Assembly (NCBI RefSeq): GCF_002845275.2
Contig: NZ_CP088149.1
Span: 2,352,501 to 2,416,500, forward strand
Direction of reading: 5' to 3'
Origin: Pseudomonas sp. S06B 330
Lineage (GTDB): Bacteria > Pseudomonadota > Gammaproteobacteria > Pseudomonadales > Pseudomonadaceae
DNA: 64,000 nucleotides
Of the stretch, positions 8,124 through 18,147 are shown in pieces. The notes under the pieces were generated by a model. The model saw only the letters and a list, made by a program, of their open reading frames with translations, had not been told where the DNA came from and searched no databases. Numbering within the stretch: the first letter of the stretch is position 1; each line of letters begins with the position of its first letter. A program made the position numbers and the translations under genes.

Positions 8124-11100
8124 ATGTTCGAAGCGGCCAGGTTTGGCGACGATATATCGCACACCAGCGCATTGGGGGGCTTTCTGATCGGTGCCGCCCT
8201 GGGCATCGCACTGATCGCCACGGTGGCCATCGCCACATTCACCTGCGGGTTCGGCGTGGCGTTGCTGGCCGGCCTTGCAGCGGGGATCGGGGGCAGCTTG
8301 CTAACCGCCGCCGGGGAGGCCATAGGCAGTATGTTTTCTTCCCCCTCCGGGACGATTGCGACTGCCTCACCGAATGTCTTCGTCAACAGCCGTAAGGCCG
8401 CCCGGGTCGAGAAAAGTATGGGGGCATGCGACAAACATCCAGGCCCGGTGCAGATCGCCGAAGGCTCGACCAACGTCTTTATCAACAGCGTGGCCGCGGC
8501 GCGCAAGGGCGACAAGCTGACTTGCGGCGCCACTATTTCTGGCGGTTCGGACAACGTCATCATCGGCGGCGGCACCTACCGTTACCTGCCGGTGGACGAT
8601 GAAATTCCCAAATGGCTGCGCACCACCGTGGATGTGTTGATGGCCATTGCCGGTGCGGCCGGTGGCATTGCCCAGCTGATCAAGGCCGGTACCCAGGCCG
8701 GCATGAAAGCGGTCATGCCCTGCGCCTTGAAGTTCACCGCAGGCTTCGTCGCCGGTGAGGTGGCCAGTCGTTACGTGGTCGAACCGGTAGCGCGCAAGGC
8801 CATCGGTGGCCTGGTCGGCAACCCGGTCGATCTCACCACCGGCCGCAAACTGATCCCTGATGAAATCGACTTCAGCCTGCCGGGCCTGATGCCCATCGAG
8901 TGGTCGCGCTTCTACGCCAGCGACCTGAGCGTCGACAGCATGCTTGGCCGTGGCTGGGTGTTGCCTTGGGAGCAGAGCCTGCGCCGGTGCGGCAGCTTCA
9001 TCTACCTCACCGACAACCAGGGCCGGGAAGTCCCGTTCGTCACCCTGCAACCGGGCGAGCGCATCTACAACCCGCACGAACAGGTGTACCTGGTGTGCAC
9101 CGAGGGCGGCCACTACCTTCTGCAGACGCTGGACAACCTGTTCTTCTACTTCGGCGAAGTGCCGGACGACGACAGGCAGGTGCCGCTGCAGCGCATCGAA
9201 AATGCCCTCGGCCACTTCCTGCATTTCACCCGCACCGAGCAAGGCACGCTGACCGACATCAGCGCCACTGGCGGCACACGCGTGCACCTGCACTACGACC
9301 ACCCGCTGGGTCGCCTTACCGACATCAAACGCGTGGTCAACAACCAGGCGGTCGAAACCCTGACCCAGTACCGCTATGACGAGCAGGGTCAGCTCAGCAC
9401 GGTGATCAACCGCAACGGCGACACCGTGCGCAGCTTCAGCTACGCCGACGGGGTGATGGTGACCCACAGCAACGCGTTGGGCCTGGGTTGTCATTACCGC
9501 TGGGAAACCCTCGGCGGCCAGCCACGGGTGGTCGAGCACTGGACCAGCGACGGCGAGCACTTCCACTTTCGCTACGACCTTGAAGGGCGCACCAGCTGGG
9601 CGACCGATGTGCTTGGTCGCGAACTCGAGGTGCACTACAACGCTGACCATCGAGTGATCGCCAGCCGCGACTATGGCGGCGAACGTTACGCGATTGACCT
9701 GGACGACAACGGCAACATGGTCGGCCTGGGTTTGCCGGACGGCAATCGGCTCAGCTTCACGTACGACGAATTTGCCCGTTTGCTCGAAGAGACGGACCCA
9801 CTGGGCCGCAAGATCGCCTACGAATACCACCACCTGACCACCCTGGTGACCAAGGCCAGCTACCCGGACGGCAGCACCTGGCAGGCTCGTTACGACGACA
9901 AGGGCAACCTGCTTGCCGAAACCGATGCCCTGGGCCAGCTCACCGAGTACCTGAACAGCGACGATGGCTTGCCACACACCATCATCGATGCCAACCACAA
10001 AGCCAAATACCTGTGGTGGAACACCCTGGCCCAGGTCGAGCGCTATCAGGACTGTTCGGGCAAAAGCACCCGCTATCGCTACGATGAGCGCCAGCATCTG
10101 GTGGCAGTGACCGATGCGCTGAACCAGACCACCACGTTGGAACGCAAGGCGGACGGTGAAGTACTGCGCATCAACCATCCGGACGGCAGCGCGGAAAGCT
10201 TTACGTACAACGTCTATGGCCAGGTGCTCAGCCACGCCGACGGTAAAGGCCAGATCACACGCCTGTTGCGCACCGCACGTGGCTTGCCGAGCAGCCGTCA
10301 GGACGCCAAAAGCCAACGCATTGCTTACGAGTACGACAAGGCCTTGCGCCTGACGGCCTTGGTCAATGAAAACAACGCCACCTACAGCTTTGCCTACGAT
10401 GCCTCGGATCGGCTGAGCGAAGAGGTGCGGGTGGACAACCTGACCCGACGTTTCAGCTACAACGAGGGCGGTCACCTGACCCGCGTTGATGAAATCGGGT
10501 ATGGCGAGCGAGGTGAGCGTCCGGAGCGCAGCACGGTATTTGAACGCGATGCCATTGGCCGACTGATCGCCAAACTCAACAGCGATGCGCGTCAGGAATA
10601 CCGATACGACGAGGGGGATCGACTGCTGAGCATTCAGCGCGAGCCAACCGCTGCGGGCAAGCGGTTAGGCATCACTGAAGAGAAGCTCGACTACTCCTAC
10701 GACCCGCTGGGGCGGCTGACTCAGGAAATCACTTCCGATGGAGCATTGAGTTACGAGTACGACCCGCTCAGTAACCTGACCACGCTGACCTTGCCGGACG
10801 GACGCAAGGTCAATCATTTGTATTACGGCAGTGGCCACCTGCACCAGTTGAACCTGGATGGTCAGGTGATCAGCGACATGGAGCGCGATGACCTGCACCG
10901 CGAGGTGTATCGCACCCAAGGCAGGCTAACCAGTTGCTTCGGTTATGACGCGATGGGGCGCAAGGCGTGGCAGTTTGCTTCGACCTTACCTGCCGAGAAG
11001 CTTTCGCAGGTGCATAACGCCGGGATCAATACCTCATTGCTGGTGGAGCATGCATACAACCCGATTCACCGGCGTTATCAGTACGACCCGGCGGGTGAAC

Positions 11101-12326
11101 TGGTACGCACGCTGGACAAGCTGCGTGGCGAGATCAAGTACGAGTACGAGGCCAACGGTCAATTACATAGCCGCGATACCGGTTCGCTGGTGAGTAGTGA
11201 GGAATTCCGTTACGACGCCGCGGCCAACCGGTTGAACTTCAATACCAGCCAGTTCGACAAGGTCAAAGACAACCGCATCAGGCAGTGGCGTGATCAGGAA
11301 TACAGCTATGATGCTTGGGGCAATCTGATCGAAAAGCGCTCGGGGCACAGCAAGCTGCAGAGCTTCAGCTATGACTGCGAGAACCGCCTGGTCCGGGCGC
11401 AAACGCTGGTCGAGGGCAAGCTGCAGAGCACGGGCGAGTATCGCTACGACAGCCTTGGGCGGCGGGTGGCCAAGCAGTCGGATATCAACGGCAAAACTGA
11501 GCAGAAGCGCTTTCTTTGGCAAGGCCTGCGGATGCTGCGGGAAGAGACGCCGGAGCAGAGCAGTTTGTACCTCTACGAGCCGGGTAGCTATGCGCCACTG
11601 GCGCGTGTCGATCAAGTCGAGGGCGAAGAGCAAAAGCTGTATTACTTCCATACCGATCAGATCGGCACGCCGCTGGAGCTGACCGACAGCGAGGGGGAGA
11701 TCGTCTGGCAGGCGACGTATCGGTCTTGGGGCACGATAGAGCAACTGACGGTCAATGAAGTTGAGCAGAACCTGAGGTTTCAGGGGCAGTACTTTGACGA
11801 CGAGACGGGGCTGCACTACAACACGTTTCGGTATTACGATCCTGAGGTGGGGCGGTTTGTAACTCAAGATCCAATAGGGCTAGTGGGAGGAAATAATTTA
11901 TATCAGTATGCCCCAAGTCCAATTGGGTGGATAGACGAACTAGGGTTGTCATGTAACTCTGATGCGAAAATTCTCAGGCAAAATCTCGGTGTAAGCCCTC
12001 GGGGAGGGGGGCAATACGACGCACACCATATCGTGATGTCGAATTCCACAGATGTGAGAATGGACGCTCTTCGTAATAAAATGAAAGATTTCGATATTGA
12101 CATAAATGATAAGCGTAACGGTATCTGGCTGCCAAATACCGAGTCTGCTAGAGTTCCTGGGACAACTGCAACACCTCATAAGGGGGCTGGCGTGCATGGT
12201 AAAGCATATAAGCAGCACGTGTTTGACAAGCTATCAGGAGCCAATTCTAGAGAGGAGTTTTTGAACGCTTTGTCAGATGTTAAAAAATCCCTTTTTGATG
12301 GTGTTACGTTTAAAACTGTTAGGTGA
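8124..12326 (+). CDS. PAAR-Rhs T6SS effector with AHH nuclease tip
   Basis: This 1400-residue effector is the intact head of the array. The order is a prePAAR motif (EAARFGDDISHTSALGG, residues 3-19), a hydrophobic region about 15-65, a PAAR domain about 70-155, a second hydrophobic region about 168-215, and an Rhs cage with YD repeats from about 240. Near 1249-1275 lies the autocleavage motif (DPIGLVGGNNLYQYAPSP, then WIDELGL). The roughly 125-residue tip contains YDAHHIVMSNSTDVRM and GIWLPN, the AHH subclass of HNH/Endo VII nucleases. The tip is AT-rich against the GC-rich cage. AGGAG lies 10 bases before the ATG. Confidence 0.95.
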   Translation: MFEAARFGDDISHTSALGGFLIGAALGIALIATVAIATFTCGFGVALLAGLAAGIGGSLLTAAGEAIGSMFSSPSGTIATASPNVFVNSRKAARVEKSMGACDKHPGPVQIAEGSTNVFINSVAAARKGDKLTCGATISGGSDNVIIGGGTYRYLPVDDEIPKWLRTTVDVLMAIAGAAGGIAQLIKAGTQAGMKAVMPCALKFTAGFVAGEVASRYVVEPVARKAIGGLVGNPVDLTTGRKLIPDEIDFSLPGLMPIEWSRFYASDLSVDSMLGRGWVLPWEQSLRRCGSFIYLTDNQGREVPFVTLQPGERIYNPHEQVYLVCTEGGHYLLQTLDNLFFYFGEVPDDDRQVPLQRIENALGHFLHFTRTEQGTLTDISATGGTRVHLHYDHPLGRLTDIKRVVNNQAVETLTQYRYDEQGQLSTVINRNGDTVRSFSYADGVMVTHSNALGLGCHYRWETLGGQPRVVEHWTSDGEHFHFRYDLEGRTSWATDVLGRELEVHYNADHRVIASRDYGGERYAIDLDDNGNMVGLGLPDGNRLSFTYDEFARLLEETDPLGRKIAYEYHHLTTLVTKASYPDGSTWQARYDDKGNLLAETDALGQLTEYLNSDDGLPHTIIDANHKAKYLWWNTLAQVERYQDCSGKSTRYRYDERQHLVAVTDALNQTTTLERKADGEVLRINHPDGSAESFTYNVYGQVLSHADGKGQITRLLRTARGLPSSRQDAKSQRIAYEYDKALRLTALVNENNATYSFAYDASDRLSEEVRVDNLTRRFSYNEGGHLTRVDEIGYGERGERPERSTVFERDAIGRLIAKLNSDARQEYRYDEGDRLLSIQREPTAAGKRLGITEEKLDYSYDPLGRLTQEITSDGALSYEYDPLSNLTTLTLPDGRKVNHLYYGSGHLHQLNLDGQVISDMERDDLHREVYRTQGRLTSCFGYDAMGRKAWQFASTLPAEKLSQVHNAGINTSLLVEHAYNPIHRRYQYDPAGELVRTLDKLRGEIKYEYEANGQLHSRDTGSLVSSEEFRYDAAANRLNFNTSQFDKVKDNRIRQWRDQEYSYDAWGNLIEKRSGHSKLQSFSYDCENRLVRAQTLVEGKLQSTGEYRYDSLGRRVAKQSDINGKTEQKRFLWQGLRMLREETPEQSSLYLYEPGSYAPLARVDQVEGEEQKLYYFHTDQIGTPLELTDSEGEIVWQATYRSWGTIEQLTVNEVEQNLRFQGQYFDDETGLHYNTFRYYDPEVGRFVTQDPIGLVGGNNLYQYAPSPIGWIDELGLSCNSDAKILRQNLGVSPRGGGQYDAHHIVMSNSTDVRMDALRNKMKDFDIDINDKRNGIWLPNTESARVPGTTATPHKGAGVHGKAYKQHVFDKLSGANSREEFLNALSDVKKSLFDGVTFKTVR

Positions 12327-12330
12327 AAGT

Positions 12331-12927
12331 ATGACGTTGATTGCTCTGAAGCTTTTGAAGGATGAGGCGTTAAGGAAAATGGAGGACACTTCTTTTCTTT
12401 CTGTTTTTGAGAAAGATTATGTTGAGTGTACTAGGGTGCTATGGTCAAAAGGGCCAGCGATCTCTATTGTTCCTTATGAGTTGGAATTGACAGGGGTGGC
12501 ACCCTCCAAAATGGTTTATAAAGAGCCGTTAAGCAAAAAGAATATCTTTAAGCATTATTATGGTGATGATGGTGTTGGAAAAATTGAAGTATATAATTCT
12601 GGGGGGGAGGTTCATGAATTCGAATACTTTGTTTATTTTGATGGTCGAGCGTGCTCGCTTAAAAAGAATCGACATGGTGAGAACGTATGGATAAAGATAG
12701 TGGAGATTGAAGGCGGGGTAGTAGTTAGAGCCTGTCGAGTTGACTTTGATGCGGAATTCTGGTCATTTGGATATGCTTGGCACGAAGGCGTACTTCAGGA
12801 AATAATTACTTTGTCTTCGAATAGTGTTCCTGGAGTGCATGTTTTTCCAGAGTATGGTGAGGGTCGAGAGTTGAAGGGGATGTATTTTATGCGAGGTGAT
12901 GTGAAAGTGTATTTATATGAGCGCTGA
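12331..12927 (+). CDS. cognate immunity protein for the AHH Rhs tip
   Basis: The 198-residue soluble protein begins MTLIALKLLKDEALRK, 4 bp after the rhs stop, with AGGTGA upstream. It has no signal or membrane segment. It shares a diffuse pattern with the immunity protein at 14552 (KG..PYE.E..G, then an H.Y.D..G.V..IEVY-like block, then Y.DG), so both belong to one family matched to AHH toxins. I do not recognise a named immunity family. The role is inferred from position and from the paired paralogue. Confidence 0.75.
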   Translation: MTLIALKLLKDEALRKMEDTSFLSVFEKDYVECTRVLWSKGPAISIVPYELELTGVAPSKMVYKEPLSKKNIFKHYYGDDGVGKIEVYNSGGEVHEFEYFVYFDGRACSLKKNRHGENVWIKIVEIEGGVVVRACRVDFDAEFWSFGYAWHEGVLQEIITLSSNSVPGVHVFPEYGEGRELKGMYFMRGDVKVYLYER

Positions 12928-12963
12928 GTCATTTCGTTCATTGCTTGCTGGGTTGCGATCAAG

Positions 12964-14536
12964 TTCCGAGGGAGCACTGAGTTACGAGTACGACCCACTC
13001 AGTAACCTGACCACGCTGACCTTGCCGGACGGACGCAAGGTCAACCATCTGTATTACGGCAGTGGCCACCTGCACCAGTTGAACCTGGATGGTCAGGTGA
13101 TCAGCGATATGGTGCGCGATGACCTGCATCGCGAGGTGTATCGCACCCAAGGCAAGCTCACCAGCTGCTTTGGCTACGACGCCATGGGCCGCAAGGCTTG
13201 ACAGTTTGCCTCGACGTTGCCGGCCGACAAGCTCTCACAAGTGCACAATGCCGACATCACCACCTCATTGCTGGTGTACAACCCGATTCACCGGCGTTAT
13301 CAGTACGACCCGGCGGGTGAACTGGTACGCACGCTGGACAAGTTGCGTGGCGAGACCAAGTACGAGTACGAGGCCAACGGTCAATTACATACCCGCGATA
13401 CCGGTTCGCTGGTGAGTAGTGAGGAATTCCGCTACGACGCCGCGGCGAACCGACTGAACTTCAACACCAGCCAGTTCGACAAGGTCAAAGACAACCGCAT
13501 CAGGCAGTGGCGTGATCAGGAATACAGCTACGATGCCTGGGGTAACCTGATCGAAAAGCGCTCGGGGCACAGCAAGCTGCAAAGCTTTGCCTATGACTGC
13601 GAAAACCGCCTGGTCCGGGCGCAAACGCTGGTCGAGGGCAAGCTGCAGAGCACGGGTGAGTATCGCTACGACAGCCTCGGGCGGCGGGTGGCCAAGCAGT
13701 CGGATATCAACGGCAAAATTGAGCAGAAGCGCTTTCTGTGGCAAGGGCTGCGGATGCTGCGGGAGGAGACGCCGGAGCAGAGCAGTTTGTACCTCTACGA
13801 GCCGGGTAGCTATGCGCCACTGGCGCGTGTCGATCAAGCGGAGGGGGAGGAGCAGAAGGTTTACTACTTCCATACCGATCAGATCGGTACGCCGCTGGAG
13901 ATGACCAACTGTGATGGAGAGATCGTTTGGCAGGCCACCTATCGGTCCTGGGGCACGATAGAGCAACTGACGGTCAATGAAGTTGAGCAGAACCTGAGGT
14001 TTCAGGGGCAGTACTTTGATGACGAGACTGGACTGCACTACAACACGTTTCGGTACTACGATCCGGAGGTGGGGCGGTTTGTTACACAAGATCCAATAGG
14101 TCTGCAGGGAGGCATTAATTTATACAAATATGCAATGAATCCTGTTGTATGGATCGACCCATGGGGGTTAACGTGCTCCAGCGACGCTAAGGCGCTTAGG
14201 GAAAATATGGTCGCCGCGGGGAAGTCGGAGCCTAGCTTCAAAAATTCTGCTCACCATATTGTTATGTCCAACTCCACTGATGTGCGGATGGTTGCGCTTC
14301 AGGGAAAAATGAAAGATTTGGATATTGATATAAATACTGCTCACAATGGTATTTTCCTACCTTCAAATAGTAAGGTAAAACTGCCGGCGGGTAACACTTT
14401 GCCTAATCATGCCAGTATTCATACTAATGCGTATAAGCAGAAGGTATATGATCGGCTGGTGTCGATAAATAATAGTAGTGATTTTCTGAGTGAGCTAAAT
14501 AAGATGAGCTCGGAAATTGCGCGTGGAGTGTTTTGA
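12964..14536 (+). pseudogene. displaced Rhs C-terminal segment with second AHH nuclease tip (one in-frame UGA)
   Basis: From 12964 the sequence matches the last third of the intact Rhs (equivalent of 10735 onward). The frame is broken once by TGA at 13199-13201 where the parent has TGG, then continues in the same frame to 14536; an open frame from 13217 gives 439 residues. A 9-base in-frame loss removes EHA from LLVEHAYNPIHRR. The tip after DPIGLQGGINLYKYA carries NSAHHIVMSNSTDVRMVALQ, homologous to the head tip but clearly diverged. It lacks PAAR, so it cannot be loaded as such. Best seen as a swap donor. Confidence 0.85.
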
Positions 14537-14551
14537 TTGGAGAGTATTTGT

Positions 14552-15157
14552 ATGTATGATTTGCATGAGATTGAAAAAAAGTATGAGGAGGTTGGCTCTG
14601 AATGTGAAAGATATTTGTCCGATTATATGTCTAGCGTCTCTCCAGAGTTGTGTCGGTCGGTAATAAGCAAGGGTGCTATGTATAATTTGCGTCCTTATGA
14701 GGTTGAGCGGGCAGGGTATAAGAAGGGTAGAAAGCTCAATAAGTTGCCGGTTAACATAAAAAATACTCACGTTTATCATTTTGATGAACGTGGGCGCGTG
14801 ATTTTTATCGAGATATATGGTCAGGCCGAAAATATAGTAAATAAAGAGTTTTGTTTTTACGGAGATGGTTGCCTCGAACGTATTCACTTTACAAGCTCAG
14901 GTGACCTGAGGAATATTTCAGTTTCTATTTTTGATGGCGATTTAGTTAGAAGGGATCTCAATTGGGGGATGTTTGGGTGTAGCATCTCAGATTATGTATA
15001 CTCTGGCAGTCGGCTTAGCAGAATTCGCGTTCAGCAGAAGGAGCATGCAGAGTCTTCGTTTTCTGGATTTGATGTTGTTTTTGAGTATTGTGGCGAAGAG
15101 CTAGAGAGTATTATAAATATTTTCCCTAATGGTTATCAAGAGCAGCGATTCCCTTGA
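14552..15157 (+). CDS. immunity protein for the second AHH tip
   Basis: This 201-residue protein starts MYDLHEIEKKYEEVG, with GGAGAG 7 bases upstream and 15 bp after the toxin stop. It is distantly related to the immunity at 12331 by shared order of motifs (SKGAMYNLRPYEVERAG, then HVYHFDERGRVIFIEIYGQ). Soluble, acidic and AT-rich. The function is inferred from its position after the tip. Confidence 0.7.
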   Translation: MYDLHEIEKKYEEVGSECERYLSDYMSSVSPELCRSVISKGAMYNLRPYEVERAGYKKGRKLNKLPVNIKNTHVYHFDERGRVIFIEIYGQAENIVNKEFCFYGDGCLERIHFTSSGDLRNISVSIFDGDLVRRDLNWGMFGCSISDYVYSGSRLSRIRVQQKEHAESSFSGFDVVFEYCGEELESIINIFPNGYQEQRFP

Positions 15158-15390
15158 CTTTTATAGTTAAATATTTTCTTTTCTTGATGGTTCTGTTTAA
15201 GATTCGCCTAAGCGAGCTAGGACAACTCACAAGAATAATGCTTGCGGCAAGCGGTTTGGCAAAAAGTAGGCTGTTCATAATGCGGTATTTAGTTGTTGGA
15301 AATAGTTGGTTTGAGCTTTGATGATCGGTTAATGCTCTAGATGAATAATGTTGGAGGTTGCGTGCATTAAATTTTTGAGAAGGAGGTGTC

Positions 15391-15861
15391 ATGAGTTATA
15401 TTGACAGGTTGGCGTTGGAGATTAATGCAAGTGGAGAATGTCCAGTGATTGCTGGTGGCGCTACCGATGAAGTTATAAGCACTTTCGAGAAGGTGCTGGG
15501 AGTGAAGTTTCCTGAGTCATATATAGAGTTTCTAAAAAAATATGGTGCCTTATCATTTGCCGGTGATAATTACTATGGGGTTACTAAGAGCGGGATTGAT
15601 GCGGTAGCTGTTCCTAGTGTGGCTTTCGCGACCAAAAGCGCTCGTGCAGATGGTGATGCAGACGATTCGATGGTTGTAGTTAAAGCTTCAGGATATGGCC
15701 CGATTTACTCAATTGATACCTCCATTATCGGAAGTTCTGGAGAGCCTGTTATAGTGGAAACGGAGCTTTCCTTTAAGCGGTCAAAGGAGAAAAATATAAT
15801 CTATCAGAATTTTCAAGAATTTTTTAACGATATGATCAGGCAAGCAATCAAAGAGTTGTAG
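15391..15861 (+). CDS. orphan SUKH (SMI1/KNR4) immunity protein
   Basis: The 156-residue protein shows the SUKH core: FEKVLGVKFPESYIEFLKKY near residues 32-51, then a GAL.F.G..YYGV block. SUKH proteins neutralise many unrelated nuclease toxins. A strong AAGGAGGTGTC precedes the ATG. No toxin lies directly upstream (14552-15157 is itself an immunity gene), so this is an orphan. The region 15158-15390 shows no coding sequence I can support. Confidence 0.85.
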   Translation: MSYIDRLALEINASGECPVIAGGATDEVISTFEKVLGVKFPESYIEFLKKYGALSFAGDNYYGVTKSGIDAVAVPSVAFATKSARADGDADDSMVVVKASGYGPIYSIDTSIIGSSGEPVIVETELSFKRSKEKNIIYQNFQEFFNDMIRQAIKEL

Positions 15862-16313
15862 TGATTGTCAAGGTTGGTTTTCGGTTAGTCGGAGTGCCGG
15901 TGCACTTAGCAACAGATATGATCGAGCTTTCATTTTTAGGTATTTATTAGTCTGGGTTTTTTGTATTGCGCGTTCCATTGACGCTAAAGTACTGAAGTGC
16001 AGGGGGCGAGGCTTTGCTAGGAAGGGTTCATGCGTCTTGGCTTAAATGGTGATATCTGATTTTGATCTTTAATAACTCGTAAGTCGAGGTGCTGGGGCGA
16101 GTGACGCACTATTACCAAACTTTATATGTGTATTTCGGTTTTTAGAGTTGTCAGTAGATTTTTATCTCGTTGTAGGTATGTTGCATAAGCGCAAGTGGCG
16201 AAAGAGTGCGTTCAGCTTGGTATGCCTATAGGTGACTTGTTGAGTATATTGGTTCTATTAGAACACTATATATTAGCCCTTGCTGAGAAAGGGACGAGCG
16301 TACGACGTGCCCT
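15862..16313. other. AT-rich gap without recognisable gene
   Basis: These 450 bases separate the orphan SUKH gene from the next Rhs fragment. I see no long frame, no Rhs similarity and no tRNA. It may be decayed toxin/immunity DNA. Confidence 0.5.
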
Positions 16314-17619
16314 ATGAAAGCGGTCATGCCCTGCGCCTTGAAGTTCACCGCAGGCTTCGTCGCCGGTGAGGTGGCTAGTCGTTACGTGGTCGAACTGGTA
16401 GCGCGCAAGGCCATCGGCAACCCGGTCGATCTCACCATCGGCCGCAAACTGATCCCTGATGAAATCGACTTCAGCCTGCCGGGCCTGATGCCCATCGAGT
16501 GGTCGCGCTTCTACGCCAGCGACTTGAGTGTCGACAGCGTGCTGGGCCGTGGCTGGGTGTTGCCTTGGGAGCAGAGCCTGCGTCGGCGCGGCAGCTTCAT
16601 CTACCTTTCCGACAACCAGGGCCGGGAAGTCCCGTTCGTCACCCTGCAACCGGGTGAGCGCATCTACAACCCGCACGAACAGGTGTACCTGGTGTGCACC
16701 GAGGGCGGCCACTACATTCTGCAGACGCTGGACAACCTGTTCTTCTACTTCGGTGAAGTGCCGGACGACAGCAGTCGGAGATCAACGGCAAAACTGAGCA
16801 GAAGCGCTTTCTTTGGCAAGGGCTGCGGATGCTGCGGGAGGAGACGCCGGGGCAGAGCAGTTTGTACCTCTACGAGCCGGGTAGCTATGCGCCACTGGCA
16901 CGGGTCGATCAAGCGGAGGGGGAGGAGCAGAAGGTTTACTACTTCCATACCGATCAGATCGGTACGCCGCTGGAGCTGACCGACAGCGAGGGGGAGATTG
17001 TCTGGCAGGCGACGTATCGGTCTTGGGGAACGATTGAGCAGCTGCCGGTCAATGAAGTTGAGCAGAATCTGAGGTTTCAGGGGCAGTATTTGACGACGAG
17101 ACGGGACTGCACTACAACACGTTTCGGTACTACGATCCGGAGGTGGGAAGGTTCATCACCCAAGATCCGATTGGTGTTCTTGGTGGCCCGAATTTGTATG
17201 GCTATGTTTCAAGCCCATTCACCCGAATTGATCCTTGGAGTTGGTGCGAAACTAAAGGAATGGGGGTAAGCAAGTCTGGACATCATGTACCATCCGTACG
17301 GAAATCAAAAGGTCGGCCATTTGCTGTGTCAAGGTCGGATAAGACCCGGCCAACACTATTCCCTAAAGGAGAAAACCCAGAACATGAGCATTGGCTTTTG
17401 CATGAGGCTGAGAGGGGGCCGATTGGGCCGAGACAGGGTGACTTCCCAGGGACAGATGATTAGCTTTTCGCTGCATACCGTGAAGCATACAAGGATTTGG
17501 ATCACATTAAGGTAGATGTTGTTTCACCAAATGGTACTCATGTGCTGGGTGAGAATGTAACCCCACGTGCTGCGGTTGATTTAATTGAAGACTGGCTAAG
17601 AGAGGGTGGATTAAGATGA
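16314..17619 (+). pseudogene. mini-Rhs with internal deletion and broken GHH-type nuclease tip
   Basis: The unit begins at the equivalent of Rhs residue 194 (MKAVMPCALK). It runs to [10 protein letters not shown], then at about 16768-16775 jumps out of frame to the equivalent of [14 protein letters not shown] near the Rhs end. The C-terminal part is further broken by a one-base loss in CAGTA-TTTGACG near 17088 and by an in-frame TAG at 17461. Ignoring these, the tip reads SKSGHHVPSVRKSKGRP, EHEHWLLHEAERGPIGPRQG, then VTPRAAVDLIEDWLREGG, resembling GHH HNH/Endo VII toxins. Three lesions make an active product unlikely. Confidence 0.8.
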
Positions 17620-17990
17620 AAATTGAAACCTTGAGCGATGTGAGGAAAATAATCCAAGAAGCAGGTTTCTTTGAAGCTGTCATTTCCAGTGTGAGTGATT
17701 GGGATGAAGCTTTGGATGAAAGGGATAATGAGAAATTTGATAAGGCTTGGGTGGATTGCTTCAATGAACTAAACGCTCTCACTTGTGGCGATATGGCTGA
17801 CGAAAAAATTGTGAAGGATTTAAGGGAGTTCTCCTTCAAAAAAGTATTTCCGCTGGCTCGTAACTCTGAAATTGCAAGTTATATATCTGATGATATTGGT
17901 CTTGTGGCTGACGCAGTCTCAAAGGCTAATTTCAAGGGCTGGGTCGCTGAGCTTTTTGAGGCGTACTTGTCTGGTGAGTTTCCTCGCTAG
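17616..17990 (+). CDS. immunity protein for the GHH-like tip
   Basis: The 124-residue acidic protein (MKIETLSDVRKIIQEAGFFE) overlaps the toxin stop by four bases (ATGA), the tightest coupling in the array. It is helical, with WDEALDERDNEKFDKAWVD and no membrane segment. It remains fully open although its toxin is disabled. The named family is not recognised; the role comes from position. Confidence 0.7.
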   Translation: MKIETLSDVRKIIQEAGFFEAVISSVSDWDEALDERDNEKFDKAWVDCFNELNALTCGDMADEKIVKDLREFSFKKVFPLARNSEIASYISDDIGLVADAVSKANFKGWVAELFEAYLSGEFPR

Positions 17991-18065
17991 CTCAGGCGGT
18001 TTTAGTTTTTTGTGTTTGGTTGGTTTGTTGTGGTTTTGCATTCTAGGTTGTGAGGTTTGTTAGAG

Positions 18066-18147
18066 TGGGCAGCGGCAAAATCTGAGTGCAACACTGACCA
18101 TTCCGGTACGGTGCGGCTCCTATATCTTATTCCGAACCCAGCGTTGA
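18066..18147 (+). repeat. leader repeat, copy 1 (second copy 38090-38171)
   Basis: GGCAGCGGCAAAATCTGAGT and the following 60 bases are repeated almost exactly at 38090, in both cases directly before the same Rhs breakpoint (GCTGACTTGCGGCGCC). The shared leader shows that the two units are copies of one rearranged module. Its CTGAGTGCAAC core also occurs at 29800-29810 beside the IS30 remnant, so an IS end is possible. Confidence 0.7.

Noticed and set aside
8367..10475. 702-residue open frame on the minus strand opposite the Rhs gene (also 25734-27377 and others).
   Set aside because: It is the mirror of the GC-rich Rhs frame with third-position bias and recurs wherever the cage recurs. It has no ribosome site or recognisable domain.
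13199..13201. In-frame TGA in an Rhs unit as a selenocysteine or read-through site.
   Set aside because: The parent copy has TGG at this place, a single-base change explains it, and no SECIS-like structure or selenoprotein family applies.
16766..16830. Programmed -1 frameshift joining the N- and C-terminal Rhs parts at the deletion junction.
   Set aside because: The phase would fit, but I see no classical slippery heptamer or downstream pseudoknot, and the N-terminal parts lack prePAAR and a start.
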